Source of the DNA: Lepas anatifera
Taxonomy: Eukaryota; Arthropoda; Thecostraca; Lepadidae
Reading direction: 5' to 3'
DNA length: 64,000 nucleotides
NCBI GenBank assembly: GCA_034440635.1
Contig: JAOTON010001946.1
Coordinates: 588,001-652,000 of the forward strand
Below are positions 46,255 through 59,900 of this stretch, in pieces. The notes beneath the pieces are model-generated. The model searched no databases and was not told the origin of the DNA. It worked only from the letters and a program-made list of their open reading frames with translations. Positions within the stretch are counted from its first letter, which is position 1; every line of letters begins with the position of its first letter. The translations under genes and the position numbers were made by a program.

Positions 46255-47798
46255 CCAGTCTGCAGAATGTGGCAGGCTTCTTGACAAGGTGTTTGGGACA
46301 GCTCATACCCTACCCCAATTGGGACATAAAGTTGGTCGCTGCGGCAGGGTTTTCTTTCCACCAGGTGCATGCGTCTGTCTTTTGTTGTACTGCTTAGGCA
46401 TTTATTATTATAGTGACGTATTTTTTTACGCACCCGGCCGGTATACGTCTGCTGAGCTCTTGGCCCATGCCCATCTGGGCCAGGGTTGGCGAATTTAAGC
46501 CACGTTCTGGTTTAAACCGGTTTAAACCATGGATTAAACCGGCTGGCATAAATTAATTTATGCCACCCTAGTTTAAACCACTTATCATGACAATAATAAA
46601 AGCCACTCACATTAAGTTCTCGCGAGAACTGTTTTTCATATTTTCAAAAATAATATGGAACTTAAAGTATAAATACCATATTCATGTTCAAGTGCTTACT
46701 GATCTCAAACATATATTTTTGGAGTGTCACAAACGCTAACAAAAACCCTAGCACAAACTAACCTATCATTGACATTTTAAAAAATACCTTTGCATTCCAA
46801 TAACCATGCACCAAATAATATTGGCCAACATCCACTAAAAGACCACCAAAAAAGCACGATAGAGTAAATGGCCTAAGTTTGAACAGGGCCAAAATTCTAA
46901 CCACCAACTTTCAAATGCAAAGCTGTCTTTCTGGCACAGGGCCCTGCGCGGCCGTCATTAAGCCGACATGATGCAGTCGAGCAATGTGATATGTTGCTGC
47001 CCAATGAATGTTTTTTGTATAGTAATTTGTCACGCTTTGTGTGAGACCAATACAATTTTGCCTTGTTTTGGAATTGGTTTAATGACTATGTAAAGTCCAT
47101 ATATCTAACCAACCATAATAGCGAAAGAATATGTGACCTATCTCCACATCCAAGTAAAACGCTGTGATTACGTGAACTGTTGAAACAGTATCACATTCAC
47201 CTGTTCGTAACAGTATGCTCCAGCTTGCCAGTATCAATCAACAATGACTTTGTGCTCAGCCAACTTGATGGATGACATGCTCAAGTCAAATTCTTCAAAC
47301 AATATGCAAATTGATAGTATTGTGCAGTTCTCACCTATCTATCTTTTATATGAAAGGGTGTTCTTGGATTGAATGGGTCTTTCATTGATTCTGAATTTAA
47401 GCCGGCTTTTATTAATTTAAGCCGGTCTAAACCGGCTTAAATTAATAAAAGCCACTGGCTGGCATAAATTCAATTTAAGCCGGCTTTTTTCCAACCCTGA
47501 TCTGGGCGTTGTCTAGAGCACTTGCACCGTCGGAAGTCATGGCTTCCGGTCTCAGCGCCCCTATGGTTCGGGGCTCAGTTCCCCAATTTGTAATTTTGTC
47601 CACACTGGTCGGCCGGGGTTTGTTTTAGGATCCTGTTTGCTGTATGTTCTGCCCATAGTGTCAATATAGGTGTATGGCTTCAAATATGTATATGGATCTG
47701 AAGAAAATTCTGCCCCAGCCGTTAAATTTCTATCCCATTTGCGGTAGGATTCGAGCTGCCCCAATCACCTCGTTGAATCGTCACATCGTACCGACTGG
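46255..47798. mobile_element. Element X, third copy, carrying a hAT MITE
   Basis: Left end CCAGTCTGCAGAATGTGGCA with the CTACCCCAATTGGGAC subterminal motif. Right end (47700-47798) has the matching CTGCCCCAGC, a CCCATTTGCGG version of the motif and terminal CCGACTGG. The 46481-47499 insert is nested. TSD not clear. Its right end is 99 bp from the ACAA2 start codon. Confidence 0.7.
46481..47499. mobile_element. hAT nonautonomous element
   Basis: 1019 bp, terminal inverted repeats CAGGGTTGG, exact 8-bp TSD ATCTGGGC (46473-46480, 47500-47507). Subterminal regions are built from TTTAAACC and TTTAAGCCGG repeats (GGTTTAAACCGGTTTAAACC near 46510). No transposase. Confidence 0.92.
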
Positions 47799-47896
47799 TC
47801 CTGAGGTTCATCCGCCAAGGTGTGTCATAACTGCCACCCAGGCGAAGTTAAAGTGTATATTTTTGTTGCAGATTTTTGTACTCATCAGCCTTAGTC

Positions 47897-47915
47897 ATGG
47901 CGTCACTTACCAAAG
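47897..47915 (+). CDS. ACAA2: ACAA2 exon 1 (19 coding bases)
   Basis: ATG at 47897 encodes MASLTK plus the first base of a Gly codon, then donor GTGGGT. Phase 1 joins exactly to the exon at 52461, giving MASLTKGVFIV; ACAA2 proteins start similarly (a few residues, then KGVFIV or RGVFIV). A TGTTGCAG at 47864-47871 could be an acceptor, making this exon start at 47872 with 25 nt of leader. Confidence 0.82.
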
Positions 47916-50900
47916 GTGGGTTTGCTGCTCGCCAACGCTCACGTTGTGTTGTTGTTTTGTACCTTGTAAATGACTGCTCCTGAGTTGCAAGGGTGAGTTG
48001 CAAGGGAACATAGTAATGTTGTGTTGCCTGTCCTTATTTTTTAATGTTTGAGGGCATTGGAAGGTTCTCAGACACATGTTTGTATATTTCAATTTTTTAG
48101 ACTTTTTTTTGTTAATTCACCATAACTAGCCTTACCTACATCCAGATTGGTGCCAAAAATTGCAAGTACAATTGATTGTAATGCGTAATGTGGGGCAGGA
48201 TGGTTATGCATGTACTGTATCTTCCAGTTCAGTTGTTTGCTGGGTTGTGGAGGGTTGTTGAGCTACCTTCCATGCTGTTTTGATCTTCTGAAAAACCCTA
48301 TTGCTAGGATTTGCACCTAGATTTATCTCTAACATCAATGGCCCAGCTGAATACGCGTGAGATTTTCAAGACCAGTCGGTCAGCTGATGATCGGCTGGTC
48401 GGCTGCTCTTCCGAGTGCTCCGCGTTTCTTGCTCCAAAATAGGTGAATTTAGTGTTTTTCCTCATAGAACGTGTGGCTAAGATGTAGCTGAAGATATTTT
48501 CTACATGTGCATTGAAGATCTTGATAATGTATAGACTCTGAAACTAGCATGAGGAACATTAAAGTTTGCAGTGCTGCTGAAGATTTCTGTGATCACCGTA
48601 AAAATACTTTCGACAAACCCGACGCCTCAGCGCATACTGACCAAAATGCCCTCTGTTTTTCTGACTCTTAAATCTCGTGACTTTGTCGGCTAGACACTTG
48701 TTTTCTAGAGAGGGTGAATTGCTCGAAACTGAAAAAGAATGTTCGAATAATAGTCATGTTTACCTGGAAACTCGATATTAGGTCTTATAAACACTACAAC
48801 CGTCGTCAATGCTAGAAGGATAAGGTTTTATAACAGAGTTTCGCTGAGCGGTCCCATATGTGCGACCGCTCGCGTTGGCTCTGTTTATTCCTGGTCTTTC
48901 AGACAACCCGAAGGATTGATTTCACCTCTGATAACGCTTCGTAGTTCGACAACACTTGCTCCAATGAACATAATACGATTTCTGATTCTTATTTCAAGTC
49001 TTCTTCTGATAGATCAGAACAACACACAAGACCGCGACTCCCAGACAGAGCAACATCTGCTACATTTGTCACCAGGTTTCACACCCCGCAGACCGGCTAC
49101 TTCTGAACCCAACCGTCTAGTGATTTTGGACAATTATCAAGGCTCCAACTTTAACATGTTTGCTGACCCTGATCAGATAACAGCCCCAGAGAACCGAAAA
49201 ACAAGAAGAGGAAATAGACCCCTGCGCAAGCGTGGTCACGGGGGTGGCGCTCTTCAGAGTCACGCCAGAAAACGACGCTATGTACTATTAATATCCAGTC
49301 CATCAAGCCGAAGATTCTTGAGCTTAATCACGAAATTCACCGGAGAAGATACGACATCGTGGCAATTACTGAAAGCTGGCTCAAACCATCCACCCCATCT
49401 CGACTGATATCATTTCCGGGATTCAAAATACTTAGGTCGGACCGCTCAGACAAAAGTGGCTATGGTGGCGTAGCGACCTTATTTCGGTCTAACATTGATG
49501 CAGATAACATCAGTGTACCACCAGTGACTGATCCTAACTGTAAACTTGAGTCACTCTGGGTAAGGGTGAAGCCTGACCAACCTGGGCGACAGTTTATTCT
49601 CGCAACAGTATACCGCCCTCCTCGGCGAACTTCTACCGCCCTCGAAGCTGACCTGGGATTACTGGAGACACAACTACAACATGTCATGGTTAAGTACCCC
49701 AGAGAAAGGATAGTTATTACTGGTGATTTGAACTGCAACCTCTTAGCTAATGAGTCAGATGTTTGTAAGAGGGCGTTACATACCTTTTGAGTGCCTATTC
49801 GCTTACCCAACATGTCCAAGTACCTACTTTTGCCAGTGGCTCTTTGCTCGATGTAATCATAACCAATGACCCCAGTGTTGTTATGCTCCATCGCACTAGG
49901 TTCTGTAATTTCAGTCCGCATCAATATGTAATAGCTGCTTTGACCGTGCCCAGAACTCGCCCGAAACCTATCACCGTTGAGTGCAGAAACCTCAAGCGCG
50001 TCCAAAAGCCTGAACTCCGCGCAGCACTCAACTCGGTAGACTGGCAACCTGTATACCGCCCCCTGCGCACAGCTGACAAATGGGATGTTTTTCTAGCTCT
50101 CTTCATTCCAATATTAAACTATTTTGCACCCATAAAGAGCACAAAAATCCGTAACCCTACTGCTCCTCCCGTATCTGATGCCACACGTGATCTGATGCGT
50201 CAGTTTAGGACATTACGTCGTACAAATCGTGGGGACCAGGAATACAGAGATCTCAAGCGGACTGTGAAGTCATCCATACGACGTGATACCGTCTTAGATA
50301 TTGAGCGACAGATTAATAACAGCGGCCCCCAATCAATGTATCGTATTCTTCAACCCTTATAGGTAAGAAAAGAGGGATTCCCATTAATCCTAACGTAAAT
50401 GCAGACGCACTAAATGAATATTTCGTCAGTGTGGGCCCTCGAGTTGCACAAGAAGTCGCTCAAACCTCTCAAAATATCGATTACCTACCAACTAGACTTC
50501 CTAGAGTCGGGTCGTGCTCCTTCAAAGTTACCGCCATAGACTTTACAGTGTTAAAACGTACCATTCAATCCATGAAAAACACATCTGCCTGCGGTCTGGA
50601 TGGATTATGCATCAATGTGTTTAAACTTTGCCTTAATGAAATCGGAATCCCACTCTTGAACATAATCAACTCTTGCCTGGAGAGAAATGATTTCCCAAAT
50701 GCGTGGAAACACTCAATCGTTCACCCAATTCATAAATCCGGACCGGCATGTGACCCCGCCAACTTTAGACCTATATCATTGGTCCCAGTTATCTCAAAAA
50801 TAGTTGAGCGAATTGTGCAGCGACAGCTCTACTCATATCTGTCCAGGAACCATCTAATATCTCCCGCACAGCATGGTTTCAGACCCTACCACTCTACCGA

Positions 50901-53900
50901 AACTGCGCTACTTAGTGTTTCTGATCAAATTTTTCATGCCATGGATCAAGGAGAAATCTCTCTCATTTGCTTGCTCGATTTAAGTAAGGCGTTCGATGTC
51001 ATTGACCACTCAAAGTTGTTAACTAAATTAGAGCTCTACGGAGTTGATACTGATTGGTTCCGCTCCTATCTAAGCGGACACCCCAGAGCGTGTCAGTTTT
51101 AGACCACAGCAGCGGGCGCAAAACCCTCTCAAAAAGACTTCCAAACAAAGTCGGTGTGTTTCAAGGATCTTCATTAGGCCCACTCCTGTTCAATGTCTTT
51201 GTCAATGACCTGAGCTATTTTGCAACCGATGCCCGTATCACCCAATATGCGGACGATACCCAGGTTGTTGTTACCGGCCGAAGGGATGAAGTAAGTGAAC
51301 TTATAGCCCGAATGGAGCGCACACTTTTATCCTTGGACGCCTGGTTCTGTGCCAACTCTATGAAGGTTAATGCAGCAAAACTAAGTTTATGGTCATTGGC
51401 AGCCGCCAAAGCCTCAAAGACCTACCGCCCTTGCAGATCCAATTTCGTGATCAAGCTTATAAGCCCTGTACCTTCGGTCCGCAATCTGGGTGTCATATTC
51501 GACACTCATCTCTCTTGGGACGCGCATGTAACCTTCCTCACTCAAAAGTGTTTTGGCCTATTAATAGCATTGATACATATTAGGCACCATCTCCCCAAAC
51601 ACATCACCTTTGAAATTGTCCACAGCTTGGTTCTCTCACATGTCCGATACTGCATTTCAGTGTACGGAAACTGTTCTGACAAAAACCATCGAAAAATCCA
51701 AAAAATAATAAATTTCAGTGCCAAAGTTGTTTCCGGTCGCCGTAAATTTGATCATATATCTGACGTTTTGAGAGGTCCTGGTTGGTACAATTCTAGACAA
51801 ATAGCAGAATACCACACTCTCACACTCACCCACAACATTATCACAAGAAAGCAACCAACAGCACTGTCCACACTCCTCCAGCACAACTCAAACATCCATT
51901 CAAGGCAAACTAGACAAGTACAACAGATGCATCTACCAAGGATTCGCACAGAAGCTGGTCGGCGGCAGTTTGCATACCGAGCCCCCACTCTATATAACAC
52001 ACTCCCACCGAATATGCTAGAAATGCGGAAGGATGCCTTCAAAAAACACTTGATGTGCTGGTTAAAGAGTACCACGTCGGAAAGTGAACAGTAGATATTG
52101 TGTTGTCAGCGGTGTTAGTTGTTGTCGATCAACTTTAGCAAAATCAAACCTGGTATTTTCTTAGTGTTCTTAATGTGTTTTCTGTACAACTCAGTGTTCA
52201 ACAAATGTGTTCCGGCTAAGAATAGCCACATATATTTTGTGGAGCGGCTCGATGAAGTGCAATAAATAAATAAATAAATAAATAAATAAAGTTCTAGAAA
52301 TAGATTCAATGATGTGTTTAGTATGCTTTCCAACACTGGGATGTTACACCCTCTCTGTTACTACGCACTGTATCTCTGTTAAAATTTCATTATAAAAGTG
52401 TCACAATCCCTTCAAACACGTCACAATTGTAATTTCTGGTATACCACACGCGTTCAACAGGAGTTTTCATCGTGGGTGCCAAGCGGACACCGTTCGGAGC
52501 GTTCTGCGGGAAACTCTCCCAGAAGACGTGCACCGACCTGCAGGAGGTGGCCGGTAGGGCGGCGCTGGAGGCAGCCAAAATTAGCCCCGAGTGGGTGGAC
52601 TCAGTCGTCATCGGCAACGTCCTCTCGGTCAGTAGGCTAGACATAATGCTGCAACCTCTGGAATGAGTGCTGCGGTATCTACAATGCTTTCATTAGGTAC
52701 ATTTTTCTGTCGTCCTCCTCGTAATTGAAGGGCTGTTACTTATCCCTTCAGCTGCTGTCATAGTGTATTTCCAACCGCACTGCAAGCTGCCAGCTGTGTA
52801 CATGAGGGGTGTTGCGCCGTAATGTAAGGATTGTTTCGGAGGACGTCTGTTGTATTTACGAGTGGGAAATATGACTACAGCATAGCTTCCAGAAAAGTGC
52901 AGTCGTGGATTGTTTTCGTAAACGTCGATCCCAGAAGCTTCCTGTATGGGCGGTCCTGCAGTGACAAGGAGACTGGATGTTCCTATGCTGTGGAACCGCT
53001 ATTGCAGGTGCCCTTCATCTCCACTCACTTGGCGCTGCCGCTGGGCTGCTGCTATTGGCTTCTAAAACGTGGAGGAGGCGGTAACCTATACGTGTTGACG
53101 GATATTTCTAGAACTTTAAATTTGGTGAACTGTATCCTTGGCGTTCTTAAAGACAGCTTATGTGTTTGAGGTTCGCCTCCCATCCCCCAGATCATCACCA
53201 GACCGAAGTCTGTCCTCCACAAACCAACGTGTGTCGTCTCCCCTGGATGTGACTCGGATGTCTGTATTGGAGTGTTAGTCGGCAGAGGTGACCGTTGTTA
53301 CTCCTGCCTCACGTGGCGCGGTGGCCTGTCTCTCTCTGTTGCAGTGTTCCTCGGTGGAGGCGCCCTACATCTCCCGTCACGTGGCGCTGCGGCTGGGCTG
53401 TGATGTCTCCACACCGGCGCTCACTGTTAATCGGCTGTGTGGCTCCGGGTTCCAGTCTATCGTCAACGGCGCGCACGTCAGTGTCCAGCCCGCTCGCGCC
53501 AGGCTGGCCCTGGAATGCACTGGTGTACAGGGCGGGGCTGTCGCTGGCCTTGTTTAAACAGATGTAGTGGGTGGTGCAACTTGGTTTTGATGTAATTTGG
53601 TTTTGGGACAAATACGGCTTGGATCATGGGTATTTGTTTAGAGGTGGGTGCTGCTACCAATTAAAAAAAACAATTTCCACTACTGTAGCTGACTGAAACT
53701 ACTCGAACTACTTGTTTAAAGTTGCGAAACCGCTACCTGCTACTCCACAACTCTGCTATCGTTGCTTTATATTATAAAGCGCTTGAATCTAAAGTGCCAC
53801 CCAAAAATTGATTTTCGTTCTTTTTGTAAATAAATTTCAAGGATATCTACTGTTTATCTGTATATACATGAACGTTAAAAGTTGTATTACATGATATACA

Positions 53901-56900
53901 AATCGAACTCCACGACAAAAACGACCATTAAGCCCTCTTTTGTTTTTTTCCGATGGGGACAAACATTTCTCTCAATTTCAGTACCATACACTATTTTGGC
54001 AGTGAGTCTCTTAGCAGGCTATCGGTAGAGGTAGCGGTTCGAATTCTTTTGAGTCCGTTACTCACTACTCCGCTACTTTTAAGTGATAGAAACCTCTGCC
54101 GCTACTCCTCTACCATTTGGAGAGACCGCAAGTAGCGGAGCAGCGGGCCTCCCGGGTCGGATTTTTACATCATATATCAGGCTGGCATCTTCGTTCAAAT
54201 CTCAGAAATGTCAGCTTCACTTTTACAGTCGTCGGCCGGAAGGTGCTACGATTTGTCTAGATATGTACTATTCACTAAATGATAACAGTCCAGGGAGAGA
54301 TTCTGCTGATCCCATCAGACACAGTAGCGTCAGCATTAATGCCGTCCCGCTTTGTTTGTACTGTTTCAATAGATGTGCGACCTAAACGGAACCCTAGCTT
54401 GGCTATCATATCTTCCCGAAACTCGGTAATACGTTATCGGTTAGCTCTTAAGGCTGCACAGATAAGTTTGGTGCAGGCCTCTGTATCGAAGTGCGGGATT
54501 ACAACTGGGCGGTATGATGTGATGATCTCGTTACCGATGGGAAACGTTGTATATAACACCAAAAGTGCATTGTCAGCGACTGCATTCCTGCTTTTCACAG
54601 AACTGTGTTTATTTTTCCCGAAAATGACCATGTACCCGCATTCGGAGCTTCCGACACAGGTCATCCGAAAACTTTCTGCGGGACTGAATTATTACTGTAT
54701 ATAGGAATTTGTCCGCTAACAATATGATTTTCGAGGTTTTGGTGAATTGATGGATGCTATGGAATTGCAGATGGCATAGCAAATATAAGGTTGGAGGTTG
54801 TTCCGAAACCGCAAATCTGTTATCAAAACCGTCGGACTTTATTCGTCTTGCATTATTTCCGCCGATAAAGTGCTACAAATATGTTTATTTCACGTGTAAA
54901 TTTATCTTAACATGCGCCCCGCTGGGGTCCCTGGCATGGAGCGCCCCGCTGGGGGACGAGTTTCGCCCCCCCTCCGTTTCTCATTTCCCAGGAAAGCTAA
55001 AGAAAAAATATGGGCGTTGTTTGAAAGCTCTTAACGAGACGAAGTGAAGTATTTTTACGAATACGAAGTATTTATACGAAGTGTTTTTATGTCCGGTCAA
55101 TATTGAGGTCAGCATAGGTCAAAGGAGGTTCCATAGGCTTGCAACAAGGCAGTTTACGTTTCCCCCTTAGACATTTACTCATTGCAGATAAAGCAAATAT
55201 TTATGTATCATTGGATTCCTCTCATCGTGAAGAATCGAATGATGTATAATATGACCTTGCTAGGTCACATTGTGAAGACATCGAGCTAGGTCAAGGTCAC
55301 AGGGTGACCTGGTATGGTCATGTTGCATATCAATCGACTCCCGCGACAATATAAGCACAATGAAAGCAAAATAGGAGCTTTATCTCAATTCAGTGCAAAG
55401 TTATTGGCAAAACAATCACTGTATACTTCTGTGACCTGACATGACCTTTGAGAAGTCAGATGATCAGAAACTCAACTTTATGGTCAAGATCGTGGTAAGA
55501 ATACACGGTTTGAGGATTTTCAGCTTTATCTATTCAGTATTTACTGAAAACGAGCCCATTCTATTTTTCACCATAGACTTATAATGGGGTGACCAAAAAA
55601 TCAACCCCACCTTAGGTCAACAATATCGAAATTCCGAGTTAGCAGATTTGTAGACCCTGATAACCTTATATTGTGGAAGTTTCAAACTGATCGGTTCGCT
55701 GATTTTCCCTGGGCATCGCTTCAAACTCGTGATTTTAGATTTGGAGGTCGGGTCACTTAACCTTGAATAGCTGCTTGACCTGACATGAACTTAACTCAAA
55801 ATTTTGGTCAGATGTGTAAAATTGATCAGGAATAATGTACTGTATGTTTCGTTGTTCTGCGTCTCTTGTTTTTTAGCTATCTAGGGAAAATCAGGAGGGG
55901 GCGAATTTCGCCCCCCCTCAGCGGGGCGCGTGTTAAGTTCCATGGAAATATATGATAAGATAACATTTGGGTGGGAAAATGAGAAAGGTATGTACATGTC
56001 TTGCAGAGGAAGCATTAATTGCGCGCCCTCTTAAGTATCCACCAGGTCTGGAAAGTGGACATGATCGTCAGACGCCACCCATCACTGTAAATTGTGTTGA
56101 CCCGTGTATGTATGCACGCGTGGCAGCCTCCATCGCCCTGTACTGACTGCAGCACGTCTGTGCAGGACATCATCATGGGCGACTCCCAGATCGTGCTGAC
56201 GGGCGGCTCCGACAACATGACCCAGGCGCCGCACGCCACCCGCGGCCTGCGCACCGGTGTCAAGCTGGGCTCTAACCCGCAGCTGGAGGACATGATGTGG
56301 GAGGCGCTCACCGACCAGCACTGCAAAACGCCGATGGGTGTCACTGCCGAGAACCTGGCCAAAAAGTACAACATCACGCGCCAGGACGCCGACGAGTTCG
56401 CCATCGGCTCGCAGCAGAAATGGCTGGCCGCCCAGCAGGCGGGCCTGTTCGCCGACGAAATGGCGCCGGTCACCATCAAGATTAAGCGGCAGGACACCGT
56501 CATGGACATGGACGAACACCCCAAGCCCAAGTCGGACATGGCCTCCATCGGCAAGCTGCCGTCTGTTTTTAAGAAGGACGGGACCGTCACTGCCGCCACG
56601 GCTTCGGTAGGCCAGAGCCTCAGATACGCCGGGGCTCTCCATTTACGCAGTTTTACTGCCCGACATTTTTAGGAGGGGGCAGTGACCCAAAATAGGTTTT
56701 GCGCTAGGGTGTCGAGTGGAAAATTCAGCTCGGAATGTATGGCGAGTGAGTGGAAAATTTCTCTCAAAGTGTATGGCGGAGTAAAAAATTTCAAATTTTG
56801 TACTCAGGTGGTAAACTCTCAGAGCCCTTGTTTGAACTGAAGGATGCATATTTCCCTTAATTTTCTCAAAGTAAATATTTTTAAATCATCCCCAAACAGC

Positions 56901-59900
56901 ATTGTTTGACCATTCCCATGTGAGAAATTTGGGTTAAGCAGGTAAATCTTTACCAGCTGAAACCCCCTGATGCAGTCTCCAATTTTTTTTATGGAGTTGG
57001 TGAATTTCCACAAATAAAAAACTTTTTGGGGGGCCTCTGAGACCAACCTTTAGGGGAAAGAACTCTGGGAGCCATTAAAACTCTTGGGGGACTTTCCTAG
57101 ACCAACTCTTGTGCCCCTCCACTCCCACACGACCAGCTTTTAAGGGCCCCTGAGACGAAATATCGGGGCCCCCTTAGACAACTCTGCAGAGGGGCCTCCG
57201 AGATCGGCAGGTGGTGAAAAATGAAAAGGGATTTTTTCATGCAATACCTCGTTCCAAAATTAATTATCTACGCATACACTGTATAGTTTTCCTGTCCGGG
57301 ACAACGCCCCTCCTATGCCTATACCTATAGCTATCGGAATTTTGGAGGCCACTCCTGGCCTCAATCACTGCACATCGCATACACCTATGCTAGGGCCCAG
57401 TAGAGCCTTGGTTTACACTTAACTAACCCAGACGAAACTACGAACTTTCTATCATGGCAATAAACTCTTCCAGACTCTTGCTAAAAGTTTCTTTTCTTTA
57501 CCTGTCAATTCCCCTGCTTCTCTTCACGTATATACTCACCTTCATATGTGTATGCTGCTTTCTATCAATATTAATCGAAGCTGCTGCAGCCTCCTTTCTG
57601 TTGTTTCTTCCTTTCGTCTACAATCAGCCAGGCGCGGCGGGTTGCGACAGCGTCGAAGCAACTACTAATTTAAATTTCTGGTCGCAATCCAGTTGCCGGT
57701 CGCATGAGCAACATAATTTGCATTTCAAAACTTGCTCTAAATTAATTTTCTAAATCCTTATAGACTAGAAAATTATACAACTAAAAGCACACCAAGAGGA
57801 AGACTAACAATGTTTTGTCAATAACGAATACGAAACCAGCCTTTCAAAAAGCCTAAAGATGCCGCTTTTATTTACTAGATGTAAAGACGGCGTTTTGGTA
57901 AGTCCACGCCGTAGACCAGCCATACAAAAAAGTGCCGATGTTTGAAGGGTAACTGGATGCATTCTTGTTGCCCAAAAAAATCATTTAATGAAAATGTAGA
58001 GTTTCAATGTATTAAAGTACCGGACACTTTTAGTTCAACTTAAATATCAGCGTATTTATGCCTAGGGTGTCGTAGGGTGTCGTGAGTGGATTTGGGTGTC
58101 ACACGGCGTGGACGCTGCAATGAAGGGCTAATATGGATAAAAATTATTTTCTACGCAATAAATGGTTATTTTCTACGATACAATGTCAAAAATATGCTGC
58201 TTACCATACAAATTTCAAGATAATTGCTTTTAACAGCAAGATGACCAAAAATGGTTTTTCACTATTCTCGGTACCAGAAATACAAAAACAACTTTTCAAG
58301 GACGTAAGCCTAGAAATCATATGCACAGATAAACTGCTTTCCAGAAATGTATCTTTCAAAGCGGTCAGCTCATTTTTTTGGCAACACAAGGCTAGGGTGT
58401 CTAATTTTCCACTCACCAATTTTGCGAGTGGTGGAATTTAGTGGCGGTGTTCACCCATTGGAACTTTCTCCGGTGGGGCAGGGGAGGGGGCACTGTGCAT
58501 CTTGCCCGCGCCAGAATTTCGATTCTGTTGTTCCACTGAAATCGGTGGAGATAAGGATGCCAGGTATAATTGACCAGAAAAATAGAAATCGCCAGATTCT
58601 CTTTCAGAAAAGCGAAAGAAGCGCATAAGAGCCGAGTTAATTTGGCGATCTTCTAGTCGATTCTGCTGCTCTCTTTTTCCAGTGGACGTTGGTAGAGGAG
58701 GCAATGGAACTGGGCTTTGTAGTAAGTATTGTTGAGTAAAATTCGATAGTAGTAAAATATTGTTCAATAGTTATTCAATAGTAGTGGTAAATATTGTTGG
58801 AAGTGAGTAAAAAATTCAGCAAAAAAATATAAAAGTGAGTGGAAAATTCTGATTGACTGGGTGTCGTTCTGCACCCAGCACCCCAGGTTTTGGGACACTG
58901 GGAGGGGGGGGCGAAGATTTTGTAACAACTTTCTCTGCTCGATGGTATATAATATCGCGTAGAATCTACTAACAAAGTCTTGTATGATTGGATTTCTCTT
59001 GATTTGGGCGAATCATGGTCTCAAGTGGCCACTTGGACTGCAGCCTGTGAGACACACCGTCAGCCTAGTGAATTTCAGATCTTACAAACGAACAAAAAAC
59101 TGTGACACCCTGTTTTGCTAGACCCTAATCCCGCAGCCCCCCCCATCCACAGCTGATCACACTTGCGGGTACATTTTGCGCGACACGCGTTCATAATTGC
59201 ACGCTTCAGGGTGTGTGAGACGTTACTCGGCCGCAGGGCATCTGCGACGGCGCTGGCGCGGTGGTGCTGGCGTCGGAGGCGGCCGTCAAGGAGCGCGGTC
59301 TGACCCCACTGGCCCGGCTGGTTGGGTACTCTGTGGCCGGCGTGGACCCCACCATCATGGGCATCGGACCCGCGCCCGCCATCCGCAAACTGCTGGAGAA
59401 GGCCGGCATGAACCTCGCCGACATCCCTCTGGTGGAGGTAGGTGAAAGGATCAGGTTCCGGCGTGACAGCTCTTTATCGTACCTAGTATGCAAGTGCGTC
59501 GTTTGGATATTTTCTGTTCTCAATCTGCCTTTTCAACGCCCTGCGTGACTGCTGTTTGACAGACAGTCAGCAGACCTTCTGAGCCCCGAGGGCGGAATTG
59601 TCGGCTCTCTGACTCTTGGGTGTGCTCAGCAGTGTCATACAGTCAGTAACAGCGCCCCCTGGCGTGGTGTATCCGCAGATAAACGAGGCGTTCGCGCCGC
59701 AGACCATCGCCTGCCAGCGTGAGCTGGGGCTGGACCCGGCCAGGCTCAACGTCAACGGCGGCGCCATCGCGCTGGGCCACCCTTTGGCTGCCTCCGGCTC
59801 CCGCATTACAGCGCACCTGGTGCACCAGCTCAGGTGAGGCTCAGGATCAGGGCACGCCATGTACTGCTGCAGATCTGTGTCCTCGGCACGCCATGTGGTG

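Noticed and set aside
56015..56642. Long antisense frames opposite ACAA2 exon 4
   Set aside because: Shadow frames of a GC-rich thiolase exon; the plus strand matches the protein family.
57454..57753. Hydrophobic 99-codon frame in ACAA2 intron 4
   Set aside because: Could suggest a membrane peptide, but it has no recognisable homology and lies in an AT-rich intron where such frames arise easily.
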